A DNA stretch of 64,000 nt, taken from NCBI GenBank assembly GCA_026874595.1, contig CM049313.1, forward strand, positions 42,996,659 to 43,060,658, given 5' to 3'. This DNA is from Sipunculus nudus. Its lineage: Eukaryota; Annelida; Sipuncula; Golfingiida; Sipunculidae. The notes under the pieces are model-generated. The model saw nothing but the letters and a program-made list of their open reading frames with translations, ran no database searches and was not told the origin of the DNA. Every line of letters starts with the position of its first letter. The first letter of the stretch is position 1. Below are positions 11,329 to 26,739 of this stretch, piece by piece. The translations under genes and the position numbers were made by a program.

Positions 11329-12764
11329 CCAGGCGGGCCAGGTCAGTTGCCATGGTGATGTCTGGACCCCACCTGGTTGTACTGAGTTACCTCTCGACTT
11401 GGCTACTGAAACTCAACATGTTGTCAAATCTGTTTTCAAACACAGAAAGCCTTTTTTCAATTTGCTACACTGCTTTTTTAAAGCTGCATTTACCCAATCT
11501 ATTCTTATAAAACTGGCAGAACCCTACCATAGAATAATTCTTGTAAAGTTTAAACTGATCAGCTTAACAGTTTCATTATAAAACAGTGTATAAGCTAGAA
11601 GAGTCTAAAACTACATTTTCGCTTGTAAACAAGGGACCCATGGGTCACGGCGCTCAGCTGTTATATATGATAAAAAATATGATTTGGGAAAGAGGCACAT
11701 GCTTGTTTTGTGTGGTAATAAATATAAGCTTTATTATGAATTGTTGGTGTTTAGCTTATGTATGATTTTGATAGTATCTTTGGAGACAGGGAAGAGGATT
11801 GATTTCATTTATTTTATTAACAAATGGAGTGCTATTGTCACACAGATTTTGACTTTGCCATATAACTTATAAGCAGAAAATATAATTCAAGGGTTAAAGT
11901 ATTTATTAAAAAAATTTCAAATATTGTCCCAAATATAATTTCATTAAAAATAATAAGAGAATCATATGATTTTTTAAAATAAAATATAACTGAAATGATT
12001 ATTAAATAATATTAAAGAATATATTTATGAATGCATTCATGAATACATTTTGAAAGTATTTGCACTGGTATTTATATACTTTCAGTTTTACCTGAATTCC
12101 CATTCTTATGCAAGAAATTTTATAATGGAGTACATTTTCATATTCGTATTCAAATACATTTGCAAAGTATTCGCACCATGTCTGGTGTTTATTCAGTTTT
12201 CACCAAACAATGATGTTGAGAATCCAGAATATACAAAATTCGCACATAAAATTAAATAATGATCATAAGTACCTCATTTTATGGCTTTTATTTATATTAA
12301 AATAAATTAATGTAATATATTCATTTTGGACTAATTCCACATCAATGTACACACTAGACACAGTAGGAATCTAGATTAATATTATCAACTGCACCTTTGT
12401 CTATCATGACTTTCCTTCATATGATCCCAAATGATTAGTAATGAATAATATGATTTATTTTTTTATCATTAAAATTGAACTGAAAAATACCAGGTGACTG
12501 CATGGTGTTATTTGGATACATGACATTCTATCCATCGATACAAGATTCTTATATCATCAGTAACTGCAAGTTAATTTCCTGTTGTTATCAATTAACAAAT
12601 TCCTTTTCTATTTTTCTTTAATTTATTATTAAAAACCAATAAAAATTTATAAATTTATTGTTTAAAGTTACGTTGTTGGTAAAAACTTCTATATGAATTG
12701 GGTTGGACACCTGGATCAACTGTGGCTGGCCATAAGCTGCCTGGCTGCCCTAGTGTATGCCTCA
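11329..12764. other. Non-coding, very AT-rich
   Basis: A family start block (GGGACCCATGGGTCACGGCG followed by CTCAGCTG) lies at about 11634-11661. The rest is AT-rich sequence without supported exons. Confidence 0.5.
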
Positions 12765-14090
12765 CTTGCCTCAAAGTTGGGCAAAATTTAAGGTACTAAT
12801 TTTATATTTATACTTATAACTAATAAAATTTGGGTATTCAATTGAATCTTGATTAAATAATGTTAAATCCCTGACAAAAAATCTCTAGTTTCAGCAATCC
12901 TCTTGTTAAGGAAGTAAATATATTTCTTGATTTTTTACAGAGTGCAATATGTTAGGGCCCATAACTTAAAACAATTACGCAACACTAACATCATTTTTGG
13001 CATGTGCATAGATAAAGTATAGAAAAGGATGTATATTATATATGATTAAAGTCAGATTAGTGGTTTTGATATTAGGCAGTCTTGAAGTGTAACCATGGTT
13101 TTTAATGGAACAAGTGACCCAGGGATCATGACGCTCAGCTGACCAGGAAGACATTGACAAAAGTAATTTTATCATCTGAATGTCAAATTTGAATGAAATA
13201 CTTTTTCCAAACCTGACCTTTTGTATAAAATCATCCAGTATTCATTGAGGTACTATGGAGCTCTGTAGCATGAAGGATATGGGTAACAGACACCTATTTT
13301 CAAGGTTTACAAGATGACTTTTCAGGGGTCTCCCAGCATGTCAAAAAATAAAATTCTAGGTCCAGTTATTATGATTTGTGCCCTGTTAACAGATGACTTA
13401 CAGTCAGCTGAGCTAAAAATGAAGTTTTTCAATAATATCTTGAAGGTATTAAGTCCTAGTGACCAAATTCTTGGCATGGTAGGGTATTTTGGAGACATCT
13501 AATTGTATGCCAAATTTTAGGAAATCAGAGCTGAAGCTGGGGAGCAGAGCTCTTGCAAACTGCATAACACTAGCTTGATGTAAACAATATGTTACATGGT
13601 GCTTGAAAACTTGAATAAAATCTACAGTTTTTGATCAACTGGTTTCAAATATTTGGGGTAAACAGACAAAATGTTAACAAAAACATGCTGTAAAAATAAA
13701 ATCCACAGTACTTACAGGAAACAAACGTGCCATGGTAAAAGTTGGGCAAAATTTAAGATATCAATTTTTTATTTTTGTTATTATTTTTTAAAAAATTTAA
13801 GATTTTTATCCAAATTTGGGTATACAATTAAATTTTGATTAATGAAAGTTATATTACTGGAAAAAAAGTCCATAGCTTTAACATGTTTTGTGTTAAGTGA
13901 TCAAATATCCTTCCTGATTTTTTACAAAATGCATTATGTTTGGGCCCATAACTTTTCAAAATTATACAATACAGACATAATTTCTGGCATGTACATAGGA
14001 ACTAAATAGAGGGATATTTATGGTAAATATGAGGCAAAACAGATGAGTGGTATTGATATTAGGCAGTCCTGAAGTGTGAAAATATGTTTT
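12765..14090 (+). repeat. Two diverged direct copies of a roughly 330-bp block, 973 bp apart
   Basis: The series AGTTGGGCAAAATTTAAG, GGGTAT(T/A)CAATT, GGGCCCATAACTT, GGCATGT(G/A)CATAG and TTGATATTAGGCAGTC occurs at 12772-13090 and again at 13740-14060. A family start block is at 13112 and a family end block (GTCAGCTGAGCTAA) at 13402. The frame at 13314-13502 lies inside this and is not considered a gene. Confidence 0.75.
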
Positions 14091-14324
14091 TAATAAAAAA
14101 TTCAGGTTTTTCCTTAATTTCTCAAAGGAACGAAGTCGCAAAGACCCAGTTTTCGGCTTGGTAGGAGATCTTGGGGACTTCTAACATTATGCCAAATTTT
14201 GGATTCCTAGGTCTTACGGTTTCAAAACGTGCCATATCTACGGACGGACGGACGAACAACCGGACGGACGACGGACAATGGACCACGACTATAGCTCAGA
14301 TGACTTATGGTCAGCTGAGCTAAC

Positions 14325-16650
14325 AAGTGACCTATGGGTCATGACGCTCAGCTGCCAAGCATGACCTGCGACATCATGGGCTGCAATTCACAACTTCTAG
14401 TAAAATTGTTGCAGAACCTATATGCCAGGAACTAATCCCACAGCTTGCCCGATACCTGTCAGTCTCAAAAGGAATACCACACAGGCCACATATAAGATCA
14501 AAATATAGCAAAAGATAAAGGAAATCCATGCAAGAATTATTGTGAAACGGGTGCTTCCATATTAATTTTTATTCAATACAAGCCAACTGTACTGAGCTTT
14601 CATAAATGATGGTCATATTTATTAAGAAAACTTTGACCCAAGGCAAGATTACATTAATATACATCCCACTGCATTCACTTTAATAGTTCTTGAGATAATA
14701 TGTTCTAAAGGAATTTAAAGATGGCGTCCTGGTGGCCATATTGGATTTCTGACAGGTCGGAAATTGAACAACAAACATCCTCTAAAAGGGACCAAACATC
14801 ATGAAAAAATCACAGAAACTGTCCTGGCAAAAGGATTTCTAAAATGGCAACCTGGCAGACATAATGATTTTCTGACAAGTCACACATCCTCCAATAAGAC
14901 GCTAAACTTGTAGCAATTGCTTCAAAGAATGTAACAGTTATGAATGTCCAAAACAATTCAAAAGGCATGATCAGGTTGGAGAGCTCTCATATCAGATTTA
15001 TGAACATGCAAATGTAAAAAGTGCAAGGCCAATTTGTTTTAATTATCAGCTTGCTATTCAATGGGGTCAGCAGGGTAGGTAAACTGCAAAACCTAAAAGA
15101 AAAGAAATGCAGAAAGCATCACTAAGAGTCTTGTAATCAAATAAAGCCATCCTAAATCCAGGTACAGACCCACATGTTATCAGAACAAACACTTGCTGGT
15201 ATATCTGATGATTTGTATAATAATATTCAGATATCTAGAAAACTAAGTTTATTGCTATGATTCCATGATATAAACTGCAAAATGTTCCCATCATTTTATA
15301 AATCAGTAGCTAAACTTAACACTTAACTCTCATAGTCTTAATGCCTGGCCAAAGCATTCCGGCAACAGTGTTTTTGTTATGCACTAATGATATATCCTTA
15401 TCACTCCATGAGCTGATACAAAAGGGAGTCATATATCACAAGTGTCACTGACAATTATGGGCACATAGTGAGATGTACCAGTTGTGAGTGCCATATGGTT
15501 ATATATACAAGAAAACAAGAAATATAGAGATGGTCTACAAAATAAGTTATTGAGAACATCCCTGACCTATGACCTTGGCCTTTTGCCCACATATCAACTG
15601 GATTCTTTCTAAATGATGGGTAACTACTAACCACTTACATCTGGCCGGGTGTAATTACTTGGCAACCAATGAGTGAATAACTTAGACCTGCAACCTTTAA
15701 CCTCCTGACCAGCTGACCTCAAAATCAATTAGTTATTTCTTCATGCAAAAAGACCCATAAATATGAAATTTGAATCAAATTCAGTGATGCATAGATGTGG
15801 CATATGTGAAAGACTGAAGGTTTGGGTTGAACAGTTTCACTTGAAATATGTTCACAAGCATTTAGAACAATATTGTGACCTTGACCTTTGACCTTTTGAA
15901 CTCAACATCAATAGGCTTCTTCTCCTATTGGTAGGTAAGCCATATATAACAGATGGAAAGTATAGATTGAAAAGTTTGCTGAAAATGACTCCACGCAAGA
16001 AGAGGGTGCTGTGAACTTGACCTTTGACCTCAAAATCAACAGGTCTTTTCCCCTGTTGGTAGAGAAGCGATATCAGTGCTGAAAGGTTTGAAATGAAAGG
16101 TCTAGCTTGAAATGTGTCCACAACCTTTTCAAAGAAGTGGATCCTGTGACCCTGACCTTTGACCTTGTGACCTCAACATCTATAGGATTCTTCTGCCACT
16201 TAGTAGGTGAGCTATATGTGAAAGATCAAAGAATTGGGATGAAAGGTTTGGTTTAAAATGCATCCTAAGGCTTTTCAAAGAAGTTGGTTCTGTGACCTTG
16301 ACCTTTGACCTTGTGACCTCAAAATGATTACGGTTCTTCCCCTGTTGGTAGGTGAGCTGTATGTGAAAGATGGAAGGTTTGGGATGAAAATTTTGGCTAA
16401 AAGAATTATTTCTGGGGGGTGCAAACACACTCCATAACTTCGAGAATATAGGTCGCAGTGACCTAATTTCAGGTTTGAAAGGAGATCTTTTTAGAAACTC
16501 TATGACTGCATAGGGTTCATGGCCCTAGCCCCTATGGTTACGATTTGTGCCCTGCTAACGGACGGACGGCCGGCCGGACGGACAGACGGAAGGACGCCGG
16601 ACAAAGACCCATCGCTATAGCCCAGCATGACTGAAAGTCAGCTGAGTTAA
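14325..16650 (+). repeat. Long member of the GCTCAGCTGACC-bounded repeat family
   Basis: It starts with ACAAGTGACCTATGGGTCAT and CGCTCAGCTG, and ends with a GGACGGACGG-rich stretch, ATCGCTATAGCCC and GTCAGCTGAGTTAA. Start and end share an inverted GCTCAGCTGAC-type sequence, so it may be a TIR-bounded element. The interior holds the nuclear-receptor half-site arrays at 15877-16330. A related element sits in the receptor gene intron at 40384-41995. No coding capacity was found. Confidence 0.6.
15877..16330 (-). promoter_or_regulatory. Four arrays of AGGTCA nuclear-receptor half-sites
   Basis: On the plus strand the block TTGACCTTTGACCT recurs about every 134-147 bp (near 15882, 16018, 16155, 16299). 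Read on the minus strand this gives AGGTCA direct repeats with 0, 1 and 2 bases between half-sites. AGGTCA direct repeats with one base between them are the established site class for RXR/HNF4/PPAR-type receptors. They are part of a tandem unit inside a repeat, so regulatory use is unproven. The second duplicate carries the same arrays from about 63639. Confidence 0.4.
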
Positions 16651-16859
16651 AAACAGATCAATGTAGGTGGCGCCACCAATACCTCAATTTCAAATATGAC
16701 ATATGTGACAAACATTGGCATAAAATTTGGTGACGATAGCTCTAGACGTTTCTGAGATTTTAATTTTAGTGTGCTCTTTTGAACAGATGACCAAATTCAA
16801 CCTTCTGTAACTCTACCAAAATTCTCCGAACTAGAACCATTCGAACAAACTTGAAAAAG

Positions 16860-18401
16860 ATTGTTCCAGGGATCATTTCTGTGAAATACTGAACAATTTG
16901 GCTAGACAGTTTCGGAGAAGATTATTAAAAGCTTTTTTTAGCTTTTTTCCCTATAAAATCTCAGAAAATGCAGTTAGAAAAAAATAAACAAAATCCGATA
17001 GAGTTTTTCAGATGACTGTTTATTTGAAAAAAAAAATTGGTGATGCTAGCTCCTGCCATTTTTGAGAAAGCTATGGTTAACGTACAGACGACGCACGACC
17101 TACGACGGACGACGCTGCACCATCGCATAAGCTCACAGGTTCGCTAAACATTATGGTTTTAAAGTTTAACAGTTGAGACATGTACAAGAGTAGTCCCATA
17201 GAACATTGCCTGACTGGAAGAGGTTCGTTTTGTTTAGGTAGGATGGGTAACAACTAACAGATGGTGGACGTTTGAAAGAAGACAGCATACGCTGTGACAT
17301 GATAATAGTGTCAAAAAAAAGAGAAACATCAGAATCAATATTGATAAATGATATATTTATTTCCCGGCCAAACTTAACTCAAGAAGCTATACATGGCAGA
17401 TCAAAAATACCCAACAAACAAAAGCTTTATACATGCAAAGTATATGAATTTTAATACAGATATACAACTTCCAAACCCTGATAAATATGCATAACTCAGG
17501 CCTGCAACAATATTACAAATTCTATCCAAACTACACCATCGGTCCTCGTGTCTCAAAATGCCACAAACATTTATGTTGAGAGACTAAAAGTTCAATGATT
17601 ATCTAATCAAAATGCTGCAGACTTACTTTTATATACAGTGGTCTTTGCCTTCTTGTTGCCACAGGACGACATTATATTATAAGATACTTAAGTGAAGAAT
17701 AGCTACTATTAGGGATTCATTATATTTAAGTAAAGGGGTGTTTCCATGTGAATGTATATGCGTACATGCATGAAAAAAAATCGCTAGTATGATTTTGGGA
17801 CTGTGTTTCCAAGTTTCCGTCAGCGTTTTAGCCATACAAGAATCAGTAGGCACCAGTATTTGGTCAGCCTAACTTGACAGACAGTACGCTGGGCGTATAG
17901 ACCCTTTAATGTCAGAGGGTATATATGGCGCTAACAACGTATATGAGTATGAGCGTGAAAATCGTCACGAGCAATTTTCACGCACAGGGTTTGCGTGAAG
18001 TCAAGGATTCGGGGTAAAATGATGCGCACATGGAAGCACCGCTATTTTGTTCATGCATATACGCACATACGCGCACAAGGAAACACCGCTTTGAACTGAT
18101 AATATCTGCACCAAAAGAGTGAATAAAGTTCAGAATTTGTCCTAAACTAACCTGTGATCGTCATGTCAATGAAATGTCATGGAGACGATAACTGGTGGCA
18201 TTAAACAATTTCTACAGAAGAGCTGACTTTATGACTATTATAAACAGTTAATTTTACATAATGTGTTATAAAACTATGTACACATACAGACAATTTATAC
18301 ATATCACACCCCCTCATTTTACCATATTTTTGTTTCTTACCATCTCAAAATGATTTGTCTACTGGCTCCATATGGCCTCAAAATAACTCTATATCGATAA
18401 G
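16860..18401 (+). repeat. 1.54-kb tandem duplication, unit 1
   Basis: The unit starts at ATTGTTCCAGGGATCATTTC and ends at CTCTATATCGATAAG, immediately followed by the start of unit 2. The two units are about 97 percent alike, with small indels. No exon is seen, and the frame at 17272-17454 is open only in part of one unit. Confidence 0.93.
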
Positions 18402-19962
18402 ATTGTTCCAGGGATCATTTCTGTGAAATACTGGACAATTTGGCTAGACAGTTTCGGAGAAGAAGATTATTAAAAGCTTTTTTTTTTAGCCTTTTCCCCT
18501 ATAAAATCTCAGAAAATGCAGTTAGAAAAAAAATAAACAAAATCCGATAGAGTTTTTCAGATGACTGTTTATTTGCAAAAAAATTGGTGATGCTAGCTCC
18601 TGCCATTTTTGAGATAGCTTTGCTTAACGTACAGACGACGCACGACCTACGACGGACGACGCTGCACCATCGCATAAGCTCACAGGTTCGCTGAACATTC
18701 TGATTTTAAAGTTTAACTGTTGAGACATGTACAAGTGTAGTCTCACAGAACATTGCCTGACTGGGAGAGGTTCGTTTTGTTTAGGTAGGATGGGTAACAA
18801 CTAACAGATGGTGGACGTTTGAAAGAAGACAGCAGACGCTGTGACATGATAATTAATAGTGTCAAAAAAAAAGAGAAACATCAGAATCAATATTGATAAA
18901 TGATATATTTATTTCCCGGCCAAACTTAACTCAAGAAGCTATACATGGCATATCAAAAATACCCAACAAACAAAAGCTTTATACATGCAAGTATATGAAG
19001 AATTTTAATACAGATATACAACTTCCAACCCCTGATAAATATGCATAACTCAGGCCTGCAACAATATTACAAATTCGTATCCAAACTACACCATCGGTCC
19101 TCGTGTCTCAAAATGCCACAAACATTTATGTTGAGAGACTAAAAGTTCAATGATTATCTAATCAAAATGCTGCAGACTTACTTTTATATACAGTGGTCTT
19201 TGCCTTCTTGTTGCCACGGGACGACACTATATTATAAGATACTTAAATGAAGAATAACTACTATTAGGGATTCATTATATTAAAGTAAAGGGGCGTTTCC
19301 ATATGCGTTTACATGCGTACATGCATGAAAGAAATCGCTAGTATGATTTTGGGACTGTGTTTCCAAGTTTCCGTCAGCGTTTTAGCCTTTAGCCATACAA
19401 GAATCAGTAGGCACCAGTATTTGGTCAGCCTAACTTAACAGACAGTACGCTGGGCGTATAGACCCTGTAATGTCAGAGGGTATATATGGCGCTAACAACG
19501 TATATGAGTATGAGCGTGAAAATCGTCACGAGCAATTTTCACCTACAGGGTTTGCGTGAACTCAAGGATTCGGGGTAAAATGATGCGCACATGGAAGCAC
19601 CGCTATTTTGTTCATGCATATACGCACATACGCGCACAAGGAAACACCGCTTTGAACTGATAATATCTGCAACAAAAGAGTAAATAAAGTTCAGAATTTG
19701 TCCTAAACTAACCTGTGATCGTCATGTCAATGAAATGTCATGGAGACGATAACTGATGGCATTAAACAATTTCTACAGAAGAGCTGACTTTATGACTATT
19801 ATAAACAGTTAATTTTACATGATGTGTTATAAAACTATGTACACATACAGACAATTTATACATATCACACCCCCTCATTTTACCATATTTTTGTTTCTTA
19901 CCATCTCAAAATGATTTGTCTTCTGGCTCCATGTGGCCTCAAAATAACTCTATATCGATAAG
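18402..19962 (+). repeat. 1.54-kb tandem duplication, unit 2
   Basis: Head-to-tail copy of 16860-18401, ending at the same CTCTATATCGATAAG block before unique sequence begins. It sits just outside the part of copy 1 visible in the second duplicate, so whether it is duplicated again cannot be seen. Confidence 0.93.
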
Positions 19963-22689
19963 AAACCTTCATTCTATGAAATTCCATATTCAACACTGGA
20001 TACTTTGCACTTTGGTATATATGAAGTCTGTTTAATACCAAAACTGGCCACCAGGTGTCAGGACAGGACATTTTGCCAATATTGTGGTTGGATTTACCAT
20101 GAACAGTTCTCTAAACTTATTTTATACATAATGTAATTGCATTTGAAAGTTGTTGGTTATGTTATTAGGCAAAATAAAACTGAAATAGAACACAACAAAC
20201 GACATCTGCAGATGTGTCAAGCACCTCTGGCACAACAAAACTGGTTTGATACCAGGAGAGACAAAGCCCCTGAATTATAGTGTATGACTTCTGTCCTATT
20301 TAATAAATAGAAAATAAAACTGCATATCTGATTCATGGAAAAGACCATGGTTTCTGAAACCTTCCTTTGTTTATCAAATTGTCTCAGAATAAAATAAAGC
20401 TATCTGACAAGACATAGCTATGTACCTTTGTGAAGGTTGACATTTCTTGTCATATACAAGTACATGTAGATTCTACCAAAACTGCTATATAACAAATTTA
20501 CTTACAACAGACATCAAACTGCTATAGCAAAACAGTCATAAAAGTGCATTTTGTCATTCAAAAAGTAGCCCTGAAATAGTTTATACAAAAACCTTGCTTT
20601 AATAATATCAAATCCCTTATAACTACTAGTATTTCACTACACTTTTTCAGTTTTTTTTTCAGATAACATTTATTCACCACAAAAATCAGTACTTACCAAG
20701 TTTCTATGTCATAATAGTGATTCAAACTGTGCTGATAAAATATATAAACTATAGCTCATGAAAAACTAATACACACAAAGCTCTGTGGCATATGTATTAT
20801 CCCTGAAGCTCGGCAATGTATATAATACACACAGACCCAAGTCAAAGGCTGCTGTGCCACAAATGCTTACGCAGACACATTCCATGTTTTGGTGATAGCC
20901 ATTCAAATGCAACAAAAAAGTACACCTGGAACAAAACTATAATCTCTAGAGCTGTTTTGTTCTACTAGCAGGTCAAATACCAGACCACTTAAGTGTTCAC
21001 ACAATATCATAGTACCAAATACTTAATACAAGGAATATAGGTATGGCTGGCAAATGGTATCTGATATGATATCCAACAAAATTTGAACAAGGATTAGCTG
21101 GTTGTCTGATGGTATCTGATATCATTTCCAACGTAATGTGAACAAGAGTTTGCTCTACATTAAGAACCAAAGTTTGAAACTTTGATGTGTTGATAATATC
21201 AATTAATGGCATGTATTGGATATCAGTCAGTTCAAAATTATTAAAGATGAGCAAAATTATTAAATGCACATTGTTAAATACATTTATTTGCATACATTTG
21301 AAAAGATGACATAATGACATGATATAATCAGAACCTGGTGATAGAAAAATATGTTTGATATCAGGATGTCAATATGGAAGAGGAAGTTCTTGATTCATGC
21401 TTTTTAAAAACAGCCAGATTTATTAGAATTCACCCTCAAACAGATGTTTAAGCCTGCTAACAGGCATTCATATATCCTACTGATGAGCATTTTATTGTTT
21501 AAGATGATAAATTTTATTTCTTTATCGATCAGTTCAGATCTAATGTCACATTAAATCTTTTCAGATCTTTTCCTTGTTAAAGAATATAACAGTATGGACA
21601 GTCTTTCTAATATCCATCAGCAGTTCACATACATGTATGAATATCAATTGCTAGTGTACACCATCAGCTCTTATCATTGGCTAAAGGTAGGTCAGGGTGC
21701 ATTAATGAGCAACAATTAAACCAGATCAGTGTATATTAAAGATTGGGATAGCCCTGGCCAGTGTCTTCAAACCATCAAGTCAGTTGCACCTATGCTTTCA
21801 CAGACCTTGATTCAGCGACCCACTCTGGGTGTCTAATCATGAAAAATGTACAAGGCAACTGAACCGATCAAATGACTTGCATAAACCAGTTTTATGTGGC
21901 TGCTGATGCTACATCTAGACCAAACATTCAGCATTGCCTAAAGGGCACGGCGAGTTTGACCGATCAAATAAAGCCATGTAAACCTGTCCCATTTCTGATG
22001 CTCTTGTTCAGACAGCGTGTGAATAGTGTAATATTTACATGTTTGTTGTTGGCCTAGATTGACAGTTTTTATTATGTCCATCATACATGAAACAGGTGCC
22101 AGTGTGGCTCTTCGAATCAGTCTGTGAAAGCGCACTGCCACAGACAATGTAGTATGAAGATGCGTATCCAGCTTAATTTTCATTTTCCAAAACACAGTTA
22201 CTGAAGTATAATGATCTTCACTTAAAGGATCTGGATTCACAAACATCTTACATACAGTAGAGGGTCTTTTAACTGAGCATCATTTATCCAAAAGATCATT
22301 TATTTAAAATCAGAACAAAGAAAAATAATTTGTAGAGCTGGTAAAAAATTCATCCAAATCCAAACAAATGTACAAAGATTAGCAGGGGGCAATAATGCAG
22401 TTTTTTTCAGGACAATTTATTAATAATTTCAATGTATTTTACATTGAATAAATTGATGGATAAGGTAACAAAATATTCTTGCCAAGGTTAACTTCATTAA
22501 TTTTTGTCTGTCAGTATCTGATAAGTTCAGATTCTTGGCAATCATGGTGAGTCCTGCGAAATCATTATCAGAACTATTGTTTATCTGAACAAAAACCCTG
22601 CCTCTGGAGCTTTTTTGGATAAAGGACACTCTCCTGTGCTTCACCCTGAATTTATGAAAATATAGTTTTATTTCAGATCCCTGTCCTTT
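19963..22689. other. Non-coding, 3' flank of PRRC1
   Basis: AT-rich sequence without repeat structure that I recognise and without supported exons. The part nearest 22690 may be PRRC1 3' UTR, since that gene reads leftward and stops at 23055. Several TTTATT blocks (AATAAA on the minus strand) are present, so the cleavage site cannot be fixed by eye. Confidence 0.4.
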
Positions 22690-22950
22690 GTTGGTTCAGA
22701 CCATATATACACAGTATTGTGTGGTGTTGTATGGACATTTAGTGTGACAGGGATCAGACAATACACATGCAGAATTGTGTTGTATGAACATCTAGTATGA
22801 CAGGGACCATACACATGCAGTATTGTGTTGTATGAACATCTAGTATGACAGGGACCATACACCCAGTATTGTGTGGTGTTGTATGGACATTTAGTATGAC
22901 AGGGATCAGACCATACACATGTAGTATTGTGTCATGTTGTATGGGCAGAT
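22690..22950 (-). repeat. Minisatellite just downstream of the PRRC1 stop codon
   Basis: About five copies of a 55-66 bp unit containing ACATGCAGTATTGTG, TTGTATGGACAT or TTGTATGAACAT, and TAGTATGACAGGGA. It begins about 100 bp after the stop codon in the direction of transcription, so it is probably transcribed in the 3' UTR. The frame 22668-22862, with its repeated YGPCHTRCSYNTILHV, is a product of this repeat. Confidence 0.85.
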
Positions 22951-23054
22951 ATGTTGAGAATACAGAGCTAGTGTGGTCACCTTTGGGTTAATATCTTCAA
23001 AATCAAACAATCCCAAGAATTTACAAGTTTACACATTAAGTAACTCTACATATT

Positions 23055-26210
<3,156 letters not shown>

Positions 26211-26527
26211 ATATACAGGGCCACACTATTTGAAGTTTATGAAACAACGTAAAATGTTTGTTCGACAACCATGAAAACTGAGGATTGTCTGTGGTGCTCA
26301 TAAGCATGAGTTTGTCCCCGAACTCTAATTTATATTGGTCGGGTTTCAATCAATCTGGCTAAAATTGTGAAGATATCTGAGATAAATTTTAAGTATGCCG
26401 AATTTAAGTGCGACGTAAAGACATTACAGAGGAATCTGAAGGTTTGCTTGTATTTGAAACTACAATGGGCCATAAGGGTGAATTTTTAGTCATGATAATG
26501 CACAACTCATTTAGCTTCTTTCTTTTT

Positions 26528-26739
26528 CTACTTCTTCTTCATGGATTGCCTTGAGAAAACGATAGATGTGTGGGTAATGCACATGGTTTTGTATTTGTGA
26601 TGCAATGTAAACAATTTTCTATGCAGAGCGTAACATGTGATGTTGTAAGAAAATGGTAGGATTTTATAAGTCTCGCAGGTCATACCACCAATATCGTTTA
26701 AAGTAAAATCAGACTGCGCCTTCAAGCAATCCTCAAATT
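26528..26739 (-). CDS. Cysteine-containing exon of possible secreted protein, copy B
   Basis: After acceptor-like GCTGCACAG the frame is open from 26739 to a stop at 26528. It encodes EFEDCLKAQSDFTLNDIGG, then MTCETYKILPFSYNITCYAL and HRKLF, with four or five cysteines. Its phase fits the donor of the signal-peptide exon at 28570-28660. The domain is not recognised. Unlike copy A, this copy lacks the +1 shift, so it may be the less damaged version. Confidence 0.4.

Larger units (their letters stand above)
1..16238. repeat. Segmental duplication, copy 1
   Basis: The sequence from position 1 recurs from 47758 to the window end in the same orientation. The offset is 47757 at the start and drifts to 47762-47765 through a few indels. 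Both ends of the homology lie outside the view, because copy 1 starts at the window edge and copy 2 runs off the other edge. The true unit could be the whole 47.76 kb. Content is almost entirely repeats. Confidence 0.97.

Noticed and set aside
11261-11581. ORF with repeated LDxVSRRLD
   Set aside because: Translation of the 21-bp palindromic repeat followed by unrelated sequence.
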